The position numbers were made by a program, and so were the translations under genes. The notes under the pieces were generated by a model. The model made no database searches. It was not told the DNA's origin and saw only the letters and a program-made list of their open reading frames with translations. DNA of 36,244 nt from VYDC01 sp034420495 (lineage in GTDB: Bacteria; Chloroflexota; Dehalococcoidia; UBA2979): contig DAOULG010000141.1 of assembly GCA_034420495.1 (NCBI GenBank), positions 1 through 36,244 of the forward strand, read 5' to 3'. Below, piece by piece: positions 23,301-31,451 of the stretch. Each line of letters opens with the position of its first letter. Position 1 is the first letter of the stretch.

Positions 23301-24658
23301 GGGTGGGCGCCGCGGGCGAGGGCGAAGAGATCCCCCTCGTCCCACTCCTCCGCCGCGCACTCGGCGACGAGCTGCTGCGCCAGCACGTCGAGCGGGGCGG
23401 GGAGGGGCTCGACGCGGTCGAGCCGGCCCGAGCGCACGGCGCGCACCAGCGCCGCGGCCTCGACCAGGTCGTCGCGGGTCGTCGCGAAGATGCGGCCGCT
23501 GGGCCGGAGCCCCAGCGCGTGCCCGGAGCGCCCGACGCGCTGCAGGAAGGTGGCGATGCTGCGGGGCGATCCGACCTGGCAGACGAGATCGATGTGGCCG
23601 ATGTCGATGCCGAGCTCGAGCGAGGCGGTGGCGACCAGGGCGCGCAGCTCCCCGGCCTTGAGGCGGGACTCCACGCGCTCGCGCCGCTCGCGCGAGAGCG
23701 AGCCGTGGTGGCTCGCGACCGCGTCCGCCCCCAGGCGCTCCTCGAGGCGGTGCGCGACGCGCTCCGAGAGCTGCCGGGTGTTCACGAAGACGAGCGTGGT
23801 GCGGTGCCCGCCCACGAGCTCGGCGAGCCGGTCGTAGATCTCGTCCCACTGCTCGCGGGGGGTGACCGCCTCCAGGTCGGTGGGGGGGAGCTCGATCGCC
23901 AGATCGAGATCCCGCTGGTGCCCGAGGTCGACGATCTCGCAGGGGCGCTCCGCGCCCCCGGGCGCCCGCCCGACCAGGAACCGGCCCACCTCGCCGACGG
24001 GCCGGACGGTCGCCGAGAGGCCCACCCGCACCGGCCGCCCGCCCCCCGCGCCGCCGACGACGTGGTCGAGCCGCTCGAGCGAGAGCGCCAGGTGGCTCCC
24101 CCGGCGGTCGCGGGCGAGCGCGTGTATCTCGTCGACGATCACGGTCTGGACCGTGCGCAGCGCCTCGCGGCCGCGCCGCGCGGTGAGCAGGAGGTAGAGC
24201 GACTCCGGCGTCGTGATGAGGATGTGCGGCGGGCGGCGGACCTGCTGCTGCCGGATCGACGGCGGGGTGTCGCCGGAGCGCACAGCGACGCGCAGCGCCG
24301 GGAACTCCTCGCCCCGGCGGGCGGCGAGGGCGCGGAGCTCCGCGAGGGGCGCCTCGAGGTTGCGGTGGATGTCGTTCCCGAGCGCGCGCAGCGGCGTGAC
24401 GTAGAGGATGCTCGTCGCATCCGGCAGCGCCCCGCCCGCGGCGGCGGTGATGAGATGGTCGAGGCCCCAGAGGAAGGCGGCGAGCGTCTTCCCGGAGCCG
24501 GTCGGGGCCGTGATCAGCGTGTCGCGGCGGCGGGCGATGAGCGGCCAGCCGGCGGCCTGCGCCGGGGTCGGGGCGGCGAAGCGCCCGGTGAACCACTCGC
24601 GCACGAGCGGGTGGAAGGCGCCGAGGACCTCCCGGGGGGTCGGGGCCGCAGCGTCCAT
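20324..24658 (-). CDS. lhr: Lhr-type large ATP-dependent helicase
   Basis: The 1444-residue protein is a superfamily 2 helicase of the long Lhr type, a 3'-5' single-strand DNA translocase linked to DNA repair. Helicase motifs are visible: Q motif region PTPAQAAGWPLI, motif I APTGSGKTL, motif II VIVDEIHAL (DEIH), motif III SATV, motif V ASLELGIDIG and motif VI QRVGRSGH. The winged-helix and Lhr-core regions follow. The second half, about residues 900-1444, is the long C-terminal extension that separates Lhr from shorter Lhr-core proteins. It includes a Gly/Arg-rich tract GRHRGGGSRRRGPRRRP before the last module. Start ATG 24658 with GGAGGAGAG directly upstream. It diverges from the glucokinase gene and shares a base with yjbQ. 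Confidence 0.94.
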   Translation of the reverse strand: MDAAAPTPREVLGAFHPLVREWFTGRFAAPTPAQAAGWPLIARRRDTLITAPTGSGKTLAAFLWGLDHLITAAAGGALPDATSILYVTPLRALGNDIHRNLEAPLAELRALAARRGEEFPALRVAVRSGDTPPSIRQQQVRRPPHILITTPESLYLLLTARRGREALRTVQTVIVDEIHALARDRRGSHLALSLERLDHVVGGAGGGRPVRVGLSATVRPVGEVGRFLVGRAPGGAERPCEIVDLGHQRDLDLAIELPPTDLEAVTPREQWDEIYDRLAELVGGHRTTLVFVNTRQLSERVAHRLEERLGADAVASHHGSLSRERRERVESRLKAGELRALVATASLELGIDIGHIDLVCQVGSPRSIATFLQRVGRSGHALGLRPSGRIFATTRDDLVEAAALVRAVRSGRLDRVEPLPAPLDVLAQQLVAECAAEEWDEGDLFALARGAHPFRDLERSDYDEIVAMLAEGIGSGAGRAAPLIHRDRIHGMLRGRRQARLAALLNGGTIPEMGDYRVIAEPGDTVVGSVGEDFAVESAAGDIFLLGSTSWRIRRLVGDTMRVADAQGAPPTIPFWEGQAPGRTRELSAEVGRLRRDVAARLDGDPAALRAWLASESSLPDAGAAQIVDYLRTTRDGIGLVPTDEDVVFERFFDESGGMQLVVHAPFGQRVNRAWGLALRKRFCVVFDFELQAAASDDAILLSLGPQHSFPLAESFRYVTAGNLEHAVEQSVLYTPLLPTRWRWNATRALAVPRRRGGKRVAPWVQRMRADDLLASVFPDVVGCQENVTGALELPDHVLIRQTMRDCLREVMDVDGARALLERVEAGAIRLHARDTTEPSPMAHEIVAGRPFTYLDDAPLEERRARAVQLRRTLPEHQRDLGALDPGAIERVRDQAWPDPRDAEEVHDALLGLVAVREETAAGWEGWLAELLEAGRAGRARGGGGGTLWFAAEHLPAVSLLYPGRESDLARPPPAEAQIAVADRDDARLRLLRGHAEVSGPLTVAELAARSGLSAVDAERGVAQLEAGGFVLRGRFTPAAAEEEICDRALLARIHRYTLEQLRQEIAPLPVQELMRFLLRWHGAAPGAELRGRAGLRAALTRLRGFEAPAASWERELLASRVVDYEAPWLDELALSGELAWARLTPRRAAAGSGRGPASRATPVTLAPRADLGLLLEAVRRYGPAPAPAPETGAGAEIRALLAERGALFLDEIVAATRRLPQDVERGLRVLVGLGLITADGVQPLRDVAGRHRGGGSRRRGPRRRPLAPWRTSRAEEPRLFLRGRPTGRWSLLESAVPPGRESALDAEELAEEVARVLLDRWGVVFRDLALRESFTVPWREVLRALRRLEARGLVRGGRFVTGFHGEQFALPEAVEALRRLRREPHSGERVVVAAVDPLNLSGVLLPGARVPSQPGRTVVLVDGAPEEAGVASAAPAAGAAEGR

Positions 24659-24766
24659 CTCTCCTCCGGGGCGCCCCGGCGATGGTACCAGCGCGGCATG
24701 CGCCTGACCGTGAGCGCCCCGGGGACGATGATGGGCGGGCCGGCGGCGCGCTGGGAGGAGGGCCCG

Positions 24767-25702
24767 ATGATGTCGACCGACCCGGGGAACGAGGCGGACG
24801 CCCGCCCCCGCGCGGTGCTCGCCACCGACGTCGGCGGGACGCGGATGCGCCTCGCCGTCTACGACGCGCGGGGCCGGCAGCTCCACCACCGCGTCGGGCC
24901 CACGCCGGGGCGGGATCCCGGCGCCCTGCTCGGGGCGCTGCGCGAGGGGGTCCGGGCCTCGCCGATCCCGGTCGGGGGCGCCGTCGTCGGCATCGCGGGG
25001 CCCATCGACTACCGCCGCGGCGTCCCGCGCGCGCTCCCGCACATCCCGGGCTGGGAGGGGCGGGTCTCCGCGCAGGGGCTCGCGGACGCGCTCGGCCTCC
25101 CGGCCGTCGTCGCCAACGACGCCGACCTCGCCGCGCTCGGCGAGCAGCGCTTCGGCGCCGGCGCGGGGGCCGAGGACGTCCTCTACCTCACCGCCAGCAC
25201 GGGCGTCGGGGCCGGCGTCGTGCTGGGGGGGCGCCTGCTCCACTCGCGCTACTCCCTCGCCGAGATCGGCCACACGGTGATCGACCGCGCGAGCGGCGCC
25301 AGCGTCGAGGAGCTCGGCTCGGGCAGCGCGCTCGCCGCGCTCTCGGGCGAGGACGCGGCCGAGATCTCGGCGCGCGCCGCCGCCGGCGACGAGCGGGCCC
25401 GGGCGCTCTTCCGCGAGGCGGCGGAGGCCTTCGCGCTGGGGGTCCTGAACGCCGCGCTCTGCTTCATGCCGGAGCGCGTGGTGATCGGCGGCGGCCTCTC
25501 GAACGCCGGGGAGCTCCTGCTCGGCCCCGTGCGCGAGCGCCTCGCGCGGGCGCCGGCGGTGCTGCCCCTTCGCCCGGAGGACGTCGTCCGCGCGACCGGC
25601 GGCGACGACGCCGGCCTGCGCGGCGCCTACGCGCTCTGGCTCGACCTCACCGATCCGCGGCGGGCGCCGGGCGGGATCGAGATGGCGGCGCCGGCGGGCT
25701 AA
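24767..25702 (+). CDS. glk: ROK-family sugar kinase, probable glucokinase
   Basis: The 311-residue protein would phosphorylate glucose at C6 with ATP. Landmarks are ATDVGGTRMRLAVYD (phosphate loop, 19-33), NDAD with the catalytic base D118, TASTGVGAGVV (ATP site) and AEIGHTVID with sugar-binding E166 and H169. The ROK zinc motif (Cys-x-Cys-Gly-x2-Gly-Cys) that usually follows the histidine is missing: the stretch DRASGASVEELGSGSAL has no cysteine. A tandem ATGATG gives two near-equal starts. GGGAGGAGG lies 6 nt before the first. Upstream in-frame ATGs at 24698 lack homology. It diverges from lhr and converges on glgC. The nearby pentose phosphate, trehalose and glgC genes support glucose as substrate, but another hexose is possible. 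Confidence 0.83.
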   Translation: MMSTDPGNEADARPRAVLATDVGGTRMRLAVYDARGRQLHHRVGPTPGRDPGALLGALREGVRASPIPVGGAVVGIAGPIDYRRGVPRALPHIPGWEGRVSAQGLADALGLPAVVANDADLAALGEQRFGAGAGAEDVLYLTASTGVGAGVVLGGRLLHSRYSLAEIGHTVIDRASGASVEELGSGSALAALSGEDAAEISARAAAGDERARALFREAAEAFALGVLNAALCFMPERVVIGGGLSNAGELLLGPVRERLARAPAVLPLRPEDVVRATGGDDAGLRGAYALWLDLTDPRRAPGGIEMAAPAG

Positions 25703-25706
25703 TCGG

Positions 25707-25722
25707 GCGCCGGGGGCGGCGC
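25707..25722. terminator. Short hairpin between glucokinase and glgC
   Basis: GCGCC and GGCGC pair around a 6-nt loop in the 19-bp gap of these convergent genes. The last base belongs to the glgC stop codon. It may be a weak bidirectional terminator. Confidence 0.35.
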
Positions 25723-27032
25723 TAGATCGTGAGCGGGCTCCGGGCCTGCCGGGACCGCACCGTCGTCCCGTAGGGGAGGACGGAGACCTCGAGCAGCTCG
25801 GGTCCGACCATGGGGCCGACCACGGCGTTCCGCAGGAGCGTGAAGCGCGGCGGGATGCGCGCCCGCTTGCCGACGATGTTGAGGCCGCTCCACAGGAGGT
25901 CGGGGCGTTCCGCGTTGGGACCCTCGACGGGGCCGACGCCGACGCGAGCGCCCGCGCCCACCTCGACCTCCTTGTCGAGGATCGCGCGCTCCACCACCGC
26001 GCCCTCGGCGACGCGGCTGCCGTGCAGGATCACCGAGTCGCGGACCACGGCGCCGGGCTCGATGCGCGCGCCCGGCGAGATCAGCGAACGCGCCACCGAG
26101 CCGCGCACCACCGATCCGGAGCCCAGTATCGACTGCCGCACCTCGGCGCCCGCGCCTATCTGGGCCGGGGGCTGCTTGTGCGCGCGGGAGACGACGCGCC
26201 TCCCCGGCTCGTCGAAGTGCACCGGCGCCGGCTCGCCGAGGAGCTCCATGCTCGACTCCCAGTAGGCCTCGATGGTGCCGATGTCGCGCCAGTAGCCCTC
26301 GTAGAGGTGGCCCTGGATGCGCAGACCCTCGCCCATGGCCTTCGGCAGGACGTCGGCGCCGAAGTCGTGGCGCGAGCCCGCGTCCCCGGCGTCCTCGACC
26401 AGGAGGCGCGTGAGCACCTCGGCCCGGAAGACGTAGATCCCCATCGACGCCAGGTCGGACGACGGCCGCTCCGGCTTCTCCTCGAAGCGCGTGATCCAGT
26501 CGGCCTCGTCGAGCTCGACGAGGCCGAAGCGCGAGGCCTCCGCCATCGGGACGCGGGAGAGCCCGATCGTGACGTCGGCGCCGCTCTCGTGGTGGCGGGC
26601 CAGCATCTCGCGGTAGTCCATGACGTAGACGTGGTCCCCGGCCAGCACCAGCACGGTGTCCGAGCGGTTCTCGTCGCGGTTGAGGAAGAAGAGGTTCTGG
26701 TAGACGGCGTCGGCCGTGCCGAGATACCAGTCGCCCGCGGTGTGGCGCGAGAGGTAGGGCTGGAGCACCGAGACGCGCGTCACGTCGCCGCCGTAGCCCC
26801 ACGGCTCTCCCGAGCCGATGTGCTCGTGGAGCGAGAGCGGCATGTACTGCGTGAGGACGCCCACGCGCGGCAGGCGCGAGTTCGCGCAGTTGGAGAGCGC
26901 GAAGTCGATGATGCGGTAGCTGCCGCCGAAGGGGACGGCCGGCTTGGCCCGCTGCTCCGAGAGGACCGAGAGCCTGTCCCCGGCGCCGCCGGCCATCAGG
27001 AAGGTCATCACCTGCGGCGGGGGTCGCTGCAT
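25722..27032 (-). CDS. glgC: Glucose-1-phosphate adenylyltransferase
   Basis: The 436-residue enzyme makes ADP-glucose from glucose 1-phosphate and ATP. The nucleotide-binding start reads LMAGGAGDRLSVLSEQRAKPAVPFGG (anchor), then IIDFALSNC. The site YLGTADAVYQN matches WYxGTADAVYQN, LAGDHVYVMDY has the metal aspartate, and FEEKP is conserved. The C-terminal half, about 290-420, is a left-handed beta-helix of hexapeptide repeats that carries the allosteric site. In the usual AGGxGTRL the threonine is replaced here by D. Start ATG 27032 with GAGGAGCC. It diverges from otsB, 69 nt away. No glycogen synthase or branching enzyme is in the window, so ADP-glucose may serve OtsA as well as glycogen. 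Confidence 0.95.
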   Translation of the reverse strand: MQRPPPQVMTFLMAGGAGDRLSVLSEQRAKPAVPFGGSYRIIDFALSNCANSRLPRVGVLTQYMPLSLHEHIGSGEPWGYGGDVTRVSVLQPYLSRHTAGDWYLGTADAVYQNLFFLNRDENRSDTVLVLAGDHVYVMDYREMLARHHESGADVTIGLSRVPMAEASRFGLVELDEADWITRFEEKPERPSSDLASMGIYVFRAEVLTRLLVEDAGDAGSRHDFGADVLPKAMGEGLRIQGHLYEGYWRDIGTIEAYWESSMELLGEPAPVHFDEPGRRVVSRAHKQPPAQIGAGAEVRQSILGSGSVVRGSVARSLISPGARIEPGAVVRDSVILHGSRVAEGAVVERAILDKEVEVGAGARVGVGPVEGPNAERPDLLWSGLNIVGKRARIPPRFTLLRNAVVGPMVGPELLEVSVLPYGTTVRSRQARSPLTI

Positions 27033-27101
27033 GGCTCCTCGCCCCTAGCCTACACGGTGCCCCCCGTGCGATCGTGGCCCGGCGCGCCGGGGGAGGATCC
27101 G

Positions 27102-27950
27102 ATGCCCGACGCGGTGGACGCGCTCCCCGCGCCGCTGGAGCGGGTGCTCGAGCGGGCGGCGGGGCGGCGGAGCCTGCTCGTCCTCGACTACGACGGGACG
27201 CTCGCGCCGTTCCGGGCGGAGCGCATGGAGGCTGCGCCGTCCCCGGCCCTGCTCCCGCCGCTCCACCGCCTCGCCGCCTCGCCGCGCGTCCGGCTGGTCG
27301 TGCTCTCCGGGCGGCCGCTCGCCGAGCTCGAGCGGCTGCTCCCGCTCGACCCGCTCCCCGAGCTGTGGGGCTCGCACGGGTGGGAGCACCGGCTCCCCGA
27401 CGGCCGGCGCGACGATCCGCCGCTCCCCGAGCCGGCGGCGGCGCTGCTCCGGGCCGAGCGGGGACGCCTCGGCGACCTCCCCCCGGAGCGGCTCGAGCGG
27501 AAGGTCGCCTCGCTCGCCCTGCACTGGCGCGGGCTCCCGCCCGCGGAGGCGCGGAGGCTCGAGCGTCTCGTCGCGCCGCGCTGGAGCGCGCTCGCCGCCG
27601 AGGGGCCCGCGCTCGAGCACCGGCGCTTCGACGGAGGCCTGGAGCTCCGGGCCTCCGGGCGCGACAAGGGGAGCGCCCTCGCCGAGCTGCTCGCCGGGGA
27701 GGCCCGGGAGACGGCGGCCTGCTACCTGGGCGACGACGAGACCGACGAGGACGCCTTCCGGGTGCTCCTCGCGGCCGCCGGGGAGCGCCCCGCCGCGGGC
27801 GTGCTGGTCGCCGAGGAGGGCCGCGAGACCCGCGCGGCCTGCCGCATCCCCCCGCGCTCGGTGCCCCTCGTGCTCGGCCGCTGGGCCGCCGCCGCGGAGG
27901 CTCCCCGGCCCGGGGGCCCGGCCGGGGAGCCGGGGAGGCCCGCCCCGTGA
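27102..27950 (+). CDS. otsB: Trehalose-6-phosphate phosphatase
   Basis: The 282-residue protein is a HAD phosphatase that removes phosphate from trehalose 6-phosphate. Motif I is LDYDGTLAPF with the nucleophile and acid aspartates, motif II LSGRP, and the C-terminal LGDDETDEDAF is motif IV of the trehalose-phosphatase group. The cap in between is of ordinary size. Start ATG 27102 with GGGGGAGGATCC. Its stop TGA overlaps the GTG of otsA by 4 nt, so the phosphatase is translated first, then the synthase. A Pro/Gly-rich tail after residue 265 may be disordered. Confidence 0.93.
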   Translation: MPDAVDALPAPLERVLERAAGRRSLLVLDYDGTLAPFRAERMEAAPSPALLPPLHRLAASPRVRLVVLSGRPLAELERLLPLDPLPELWGSHGWEHRLPDGRRDDPPLPEPAAALLRAERGRLGDLPPERLERKVASLALHWRGLPPAEARRLERLVAPRWSALAAEGPALEHRRFDGGLELRASGRDKGSALAELLAGEARETAACYLGDDETDEDAFRVLLAAAGERPAAGVLVAEEGRETRAACRIPPRSVPLVLGRWAAAAEAPRPGGPAGEPGRPAP

Positions 27951-29332
27951 GCGGGCGGCTCGTCGTCGTCTCCAACCGGCTGCCCCCGGCGGGGCCGGGG
28001 AGCCCTCCCCCCGCGGGGGGCCTCGCCTCCGCCCTGGGGAGCGCCCTCGCCGAGAGCGGCGGCCTCTGGTTCGGGTGGAGCGGCGCGGAGTCAGACGTGG
28101 AGGCGGAGCCCGCGCGCCGCCGCGACGGCGCCGTCGAGTACCTCGCGGTCGACCTCTCGGCCGAGGAGATCCGCGGCTACTACGAGGGCTTCAGCAACCG
28201 CGCCCTCTGGCCGCTCTGCCACGGCTTCGACGATCGCGCACATCCCGGCCGCGCCGACTACGAGATCTACCGCCGCGTCAACGCGCGCTTCGCCGCCCGC
28301 CTCTCGGCTCTCCTCCGCCCCGGCGACCGGGTCTGGATCCACGACTACCACCTGCTCCCCCTGGGCGAGGAGCTGCGCCGCCGCGGCTGGGCGGGGCGCG
28401 TCGCCTTCTTCCTGCACATCCCGGTGCCGTCCGCCCGATCGTGGCGGCGCCTGCCGGGCGCGGCGGAGCTCGCCCGCGCGCTCGGGGCCTGCGATCTCAT
28501 CGGCGTGCAGACCGGGCGGGACGCGGAGGCGGCCCGCGCCCTGCTCGGGGCGCACGGGGCCGCCGGGGCGGCGGGGCGCGTCGCGGCGCACCCGATCGGC
28601 ATCGACCCGGAGCACTGGCGCGATCTCGCCGCGCAGGAGGCGGCGAACCCCCTGGAGCCGGCGGCCGGCGGCCGGCGGGTGCTCCTCGGGGCCGATCGCC
28701 TCGACTACAGCAAGGGGATCCCGCTCCGCCTCGAGGCCTTCGAGCGGCTGCTCGAGCGCGAGCCGCGCTGGCGCACGCGGGCGCTGCTCGTGCAGTGGTC
28801 GGCGCCCTCGCGCGAGGCGATCGCGGAGTACCGGGCGGAGCGCGAGCGCGTCGAGGCGCTCGCCGCGCGCATCGAGGCGCGCTTCGGCGCCCCCTCGCCG
28901 CCCGCCGCCGGGGGCGCGGGCGGCCCCGTCCTGAACGAGGTCGCGACGCGCGCCGCCTCCACCATCGCCGCCGCCTACCGCGAGGCCGCCGTCTCGCTCG
29001 TCACCTCCCACGCGGACGGGATGAACCTCGTCGCCAAGGAGTTCGTCGCCGTGCAGCGCCCGGCGGATCCGGGCGTGCTCGTCCTCTCCCGGGGATGCGG
29101 CGCCGCCGAGGAGCTCCGGGAGGCCCTGCTGGTGCCGGCGGGCGACGTCGACGCGCTCGCGGCGGCGATGGCCGCGGCGCTCGCCATGTCCCCGGGCGAG
29201 CGCCGCGATCGCTGGCGGGCGCTCTCGGAGCGCGTCGAGGGATCGACCGTCCACGACTGGAGCCGCCGCTTCCTCGCCGCGCTCGACGCGGCGCCCCCCG
29301 CCGGGCCGGAGGAGGCGCCGCCTAGGGGGTGA
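27947..29332 (+). CDS. otsA: Trehalose-6-phosphate synthase (GT20)
   Basis: The 461-residue enzyme joins a nucleotide-glucose donor to glucose 6-phosphate. Visible GT20 features are VVVSNRLP with the donor-loop arginine, WFGWSG, SNRALWPLCHGF, IHDYHLLPL, FFLHIPVPS, GADRLDYSKGIP and DGMNLVAKEFVAVQ. Length is standard, with no fused phosphatase. Start GTG 27947, four bases inside otsB. Its last 11 nt overlap the convergent pgl gene. Some actinobacterial OtsA proteins prefer ADP-glucose over UDP-glucose, and the divergent glgC would supply it (inference). Confidence 0.95.
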   Translation: MSGRLVVVSNRLPPAGPGSPPPAGGLASALGSALAESGGLWFGWSGAESDVEAEPARRRDGAVEYLAVDLSAEEIRGYYEGFSNRALWPLCHGFDDRAHPGRADYEIYRRVNARFAARLSALLRPGDRVWIHDYHLLPLGEELRRRGWAGRVAFFLHIPVPSARSWRRLPGAAELARALGACDLIGVQTGRDAEAARALLGAHGAAGAAGRVAAHPIGIDPEHWRDLAAQEAANPLEPAAGGRRVLLGADRLDYSKGIPLRLEAFERLLEREPRWRTRALLVQWSAPSREAIAEYRAERERVEALAARIEARFGAPSPPAAGGAGGPVLNEVATRAASTIAAAYREAAVSLVTSHADGMNLVAKEFVAVQRPADPGVLVLSRGCGAAEELREALLVPAGDVDALAAAMAAALAMSPGERRDRWRALSERVEGSTVHDWSRRFLAALDAAPPAGPEEAPPRG

Positions 29333-29972
29333 GCCCGCGGGCGGCGTCGGCGTCGGCCAGCACCTCGACCCGGGCGGCTCCGACGCGCGCCGCCGGCAGG
29401 TCCTCGCCGGCGGCCCAGCGCCTCAGCGGCTCGCGCTTGCTCGCGCCGGCGACGAGGAAGATCGCCACGCGCGCCGCCCCGAGCGCGGGCGGGGTCAGCG
29501 TCAGCCGCGCGTGATCGGGCCGCTCCACGCGCGCGACGAGCCGGCGCCGCTCGCGGAGCGCGGGATCGCCGGGGAAGAGCGAGGCGGTGTGCCCGTCCTC
29601 CCCGAGGCCGAGCAGGGCGACGTCGAAGGAGATCGGGCCGTCGCCGAAGACGGCTGAGAGCTCGGCCTCGTAGCGGGCGGCGTCGCAGCGGGAGCCGCCC
29701 ATGGCGTGCACGCGCGCCGGGACGCGGTCGAGCAGCGCGCGGCGCGCCATCCCCTCGTTCGAGTCGGGGTGGTCGGCCGGGACGCAGCGCTCGTCGGAGA
29801 AGAAGACGTCGACCCCGGGCCAGTCGAGATCGGCCGGCGTGAGCGCCTCGTAGAGGGCGCGGGGGGTGGAGCCCCCGGCGAGCACGAGGCGGCGGGGGCG
29901 GAGCGCCCGCAGGCGCTCGCGCGCCGCGGCGGCGAGCTCGGCCGCGGGGACGACGGTGAGCTCGGCCCGCAC
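29322..29972 (-). CDS. pgl: 6-Phosphogluconolactonase
   Basis: The 216-residue enzyme opens 6-phosphogluconolactone to 6-phosphogluconate. Motifs: LVLAGGSTPRALYEAL, VFFSDERCVPADHPDSNEGM (anchor for the active-site arginine) and LGLGEDGHTASLFPG. Start GTG at 29970-29972, 12 nt after the zwf stop, with GGGGGCC as ribosome binding site. It is the last gene of the minus-strand pentose phosphate operon and its end overlaps the convergent otsA by 11 nt, so no room exists for a dedicated terminator. Confidence 0.94.
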   Translation of the reverse strand: MRAELTVVPAAELAAAARERLRALRPRRLVLAGGSTPRALYEALTPADLDWPGVDVFFSDERCVPADHPDSNEGMARRALLDRVPARVHAMGGSRCDAARYEAELSAVFGDGPISFDVALLGLGEDGHTASLFPGDPALRERRRLVARVERPDHARLTLTPPALGAARVAIFLVAGASKREPLRRWAAGEDLPAARVGAARVEVLADADAARGLTP

Positions 29973-29984
29973 CGTCGGCCCCCG

Positions 29985-31406
29985 CTAGTCGTCGACGTGC
30001 CAGGCGCGCGGTGAGATGAGCCGCTGCGCCTCCGGCGGCCCCCAGCTGCCCGCGGGGTAGTAGGTGACGGGCGGGGGATCGCTCACGACGGGGTCGACGA
30101 TCTCCCAGGCCCGCCGCACGCCGTCGGAGCGCAGGAAGAGCGTCCGGTCGCCGTCCATCGCGTCGTAGAGCAGCCGCTCGTACGCCTCCTGCGGCTCGGT
30201 CATGAACGAGTCGCCGTAGGAGAAGGTCATCCGCACCGGTCTCGCGTCCACCTCCGGCCCCGGCGGCTTCGCCAGGAACGAGAGGGCGATCCCCTCGTCC
30301 GGCTGCAGGCGCAGCGTGAGCCGGTCGGGGCTCAGCGCGGAGATCTGCGTCGGCCGGAAGAAGCGGATCGGCGCGTCGCGGAACTGGATCGTCACCTCCG
30401 AGACGCGGCGCGGCATCCGCTTGCCGGTGCGGATGTAGAAGGGGACGCCGGCCCATCGCCAGCTGTCGATCCGCAGGCGCGCCGCCGCGAAGGACTCGGT
30501 CTGCGAGTCGGGGGCGACCCCCTCCTCCTCGCGGTAGCCCGGTATCGGCTCGGCGCCGATCACGCCGCGTGTGTACTGGCCGAGCACGACCTCCCGCGGG
30601 TCGATGGGGGCGATGGCGTGGAGCGCCTTCACCTTCTCGTCGCGGATCGCCTCGGCCTCGAAGGAGGTCGGGGGCTCCATCGTCAGCAGCGAGACGACCT
30701 GCAGCACGTGGTTCTGCAGGATGTCGCGGAAGGCGCCGACGGTCTCGTAGGTGGCGCCGCGCCCCTCGAGGCCCAGCGACTCGGCGACGGTGATCTGCAC
30801 GTGATCGATCGCGTCCCGGTTCCAGAGCCGCTCGAAGATCGCGTTCCCGAAGCGGAAGACCAGGATGTTCTGGACGGTCTCCTTCCCCAGGTAGTGGTCG
30901 ATGCGGTAGATCTGCCGCTCGTCGAGGTGCCGCTGCAGCGCGGCGTCGAGCGCCGCCGCCGAGCGCAGGTCGTAGCCGAAGGGCTTCTCTATCACGATCC
31001 GCCCGCCCCGCGTGAGGCCGTGCTCGGCGAGCTCGCGCGCCGTCTCGGCGAAGAGCGAGGGCGGCGTGGCGAGGTAGACGAGCCGCCGCTCCCGCTCGCT
31101 GAGGCCGGCGACGCCGGCGAGGCCGTGCTCGCGCGCGCAGATGAAGCGCAGCCGGCCTGCGAGCGCCTCCCACGCGCGGGGATCGACCGCGCGGCGCGAG
31201 TGCTCGCTCACGGCCTCCCGCGCGCGCCGCCGGAACTCGTCGTCGGAGAGATCGCCCCGCGCGTAGCCGATCACGGCGCCCTCGGCGGGGAGCAGGCCGT
31301 CGAGCGCCAGGTTGTAGAGCGCCGGCAGCAGCTTGCGCCGCGCCAGATCGCCGGTCGCCCCGACCAGCACGATGTCCTGGGGCTCGGCCGCCTCCATCCC
31401 CCTCAT
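29985..31406 (-). CDS. zwf: Glucose-6-phosphate 1-dehydrogenase
   Basis: The 473-residue enzyme oxidises glucose 6-phosphate. The coenzyme fingerprint is VLVGATGDLARRKLLPAL, the EKPFG motif is at 140-144, the substrate motif RIDHYLGKETVQN starts at 168, and the catalytic histidine is in FRDILQNHVLQ. Slightly shorter than the usual 480-510 residues, mostly at the N-terminus. Start ATG 31406 with GGGGGAGGG upstream. A second ATG three codons later has a poorer site. It lies 45 nt after gnd and 12 nt before pgl. Cofactor preference (NADP or NAD) is not certain from sequence. Confidence 0.95.
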   Translation of the reverse strand: MRGMEAAEPQDIVLVGATGDLARRKLLPALYNLALDGLLPAEGAVIGYARGDLSDDEFRRRAREAVSEHSRRAVDPRAWEALAGRLRFICAREHGLAGVAGLSERERRLVYLATPPSLFAETARELAEHGLTRGGRIVIEKPFGYDLRSAAALDAALQRHLDERQIYRIDHYLGKETVQNILVFRFGNAIFERLWNRDAIDHVQITVAESLGLEGRGATYETVGAFRDILQNHVLQVVSLLTMEPPTSFEAEAIRDEKVKALHAIAPIDPREVVLGQYTRGVIGAEPIPGYREEEGVAPDSQTESFAAARLRIDSWRWAGVPFYIRTGKRMPRRVSEVTIQFRDAPIRFFRPTQISALSPDRLTLRLQPDEGIALSFLAKPPGPEVDARPVRMTFSYGDSFMTEPQEAYERLLYDAMDGDRTLFLRSDGVRRAWEIVDPVVSDPPPVTYYPAGSWGPPEAQRLISPRAWHVDD

Positions 31407-31451
31407 CGAGCCACCCTCCCCCGGGGCCCCGTCGCCGCGGGCGCCCGCGCC

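Noticed and set aside
20501..25702. Plus-strand open frame of 1733 codons running antisense through lhr
   Set aside because: Only the part from 24767 is real (glucokinase). The rest is an effect of GC-rich third codon positions opposite Lhr, and its Arg/Glu/Pro-rich translation shows no family.
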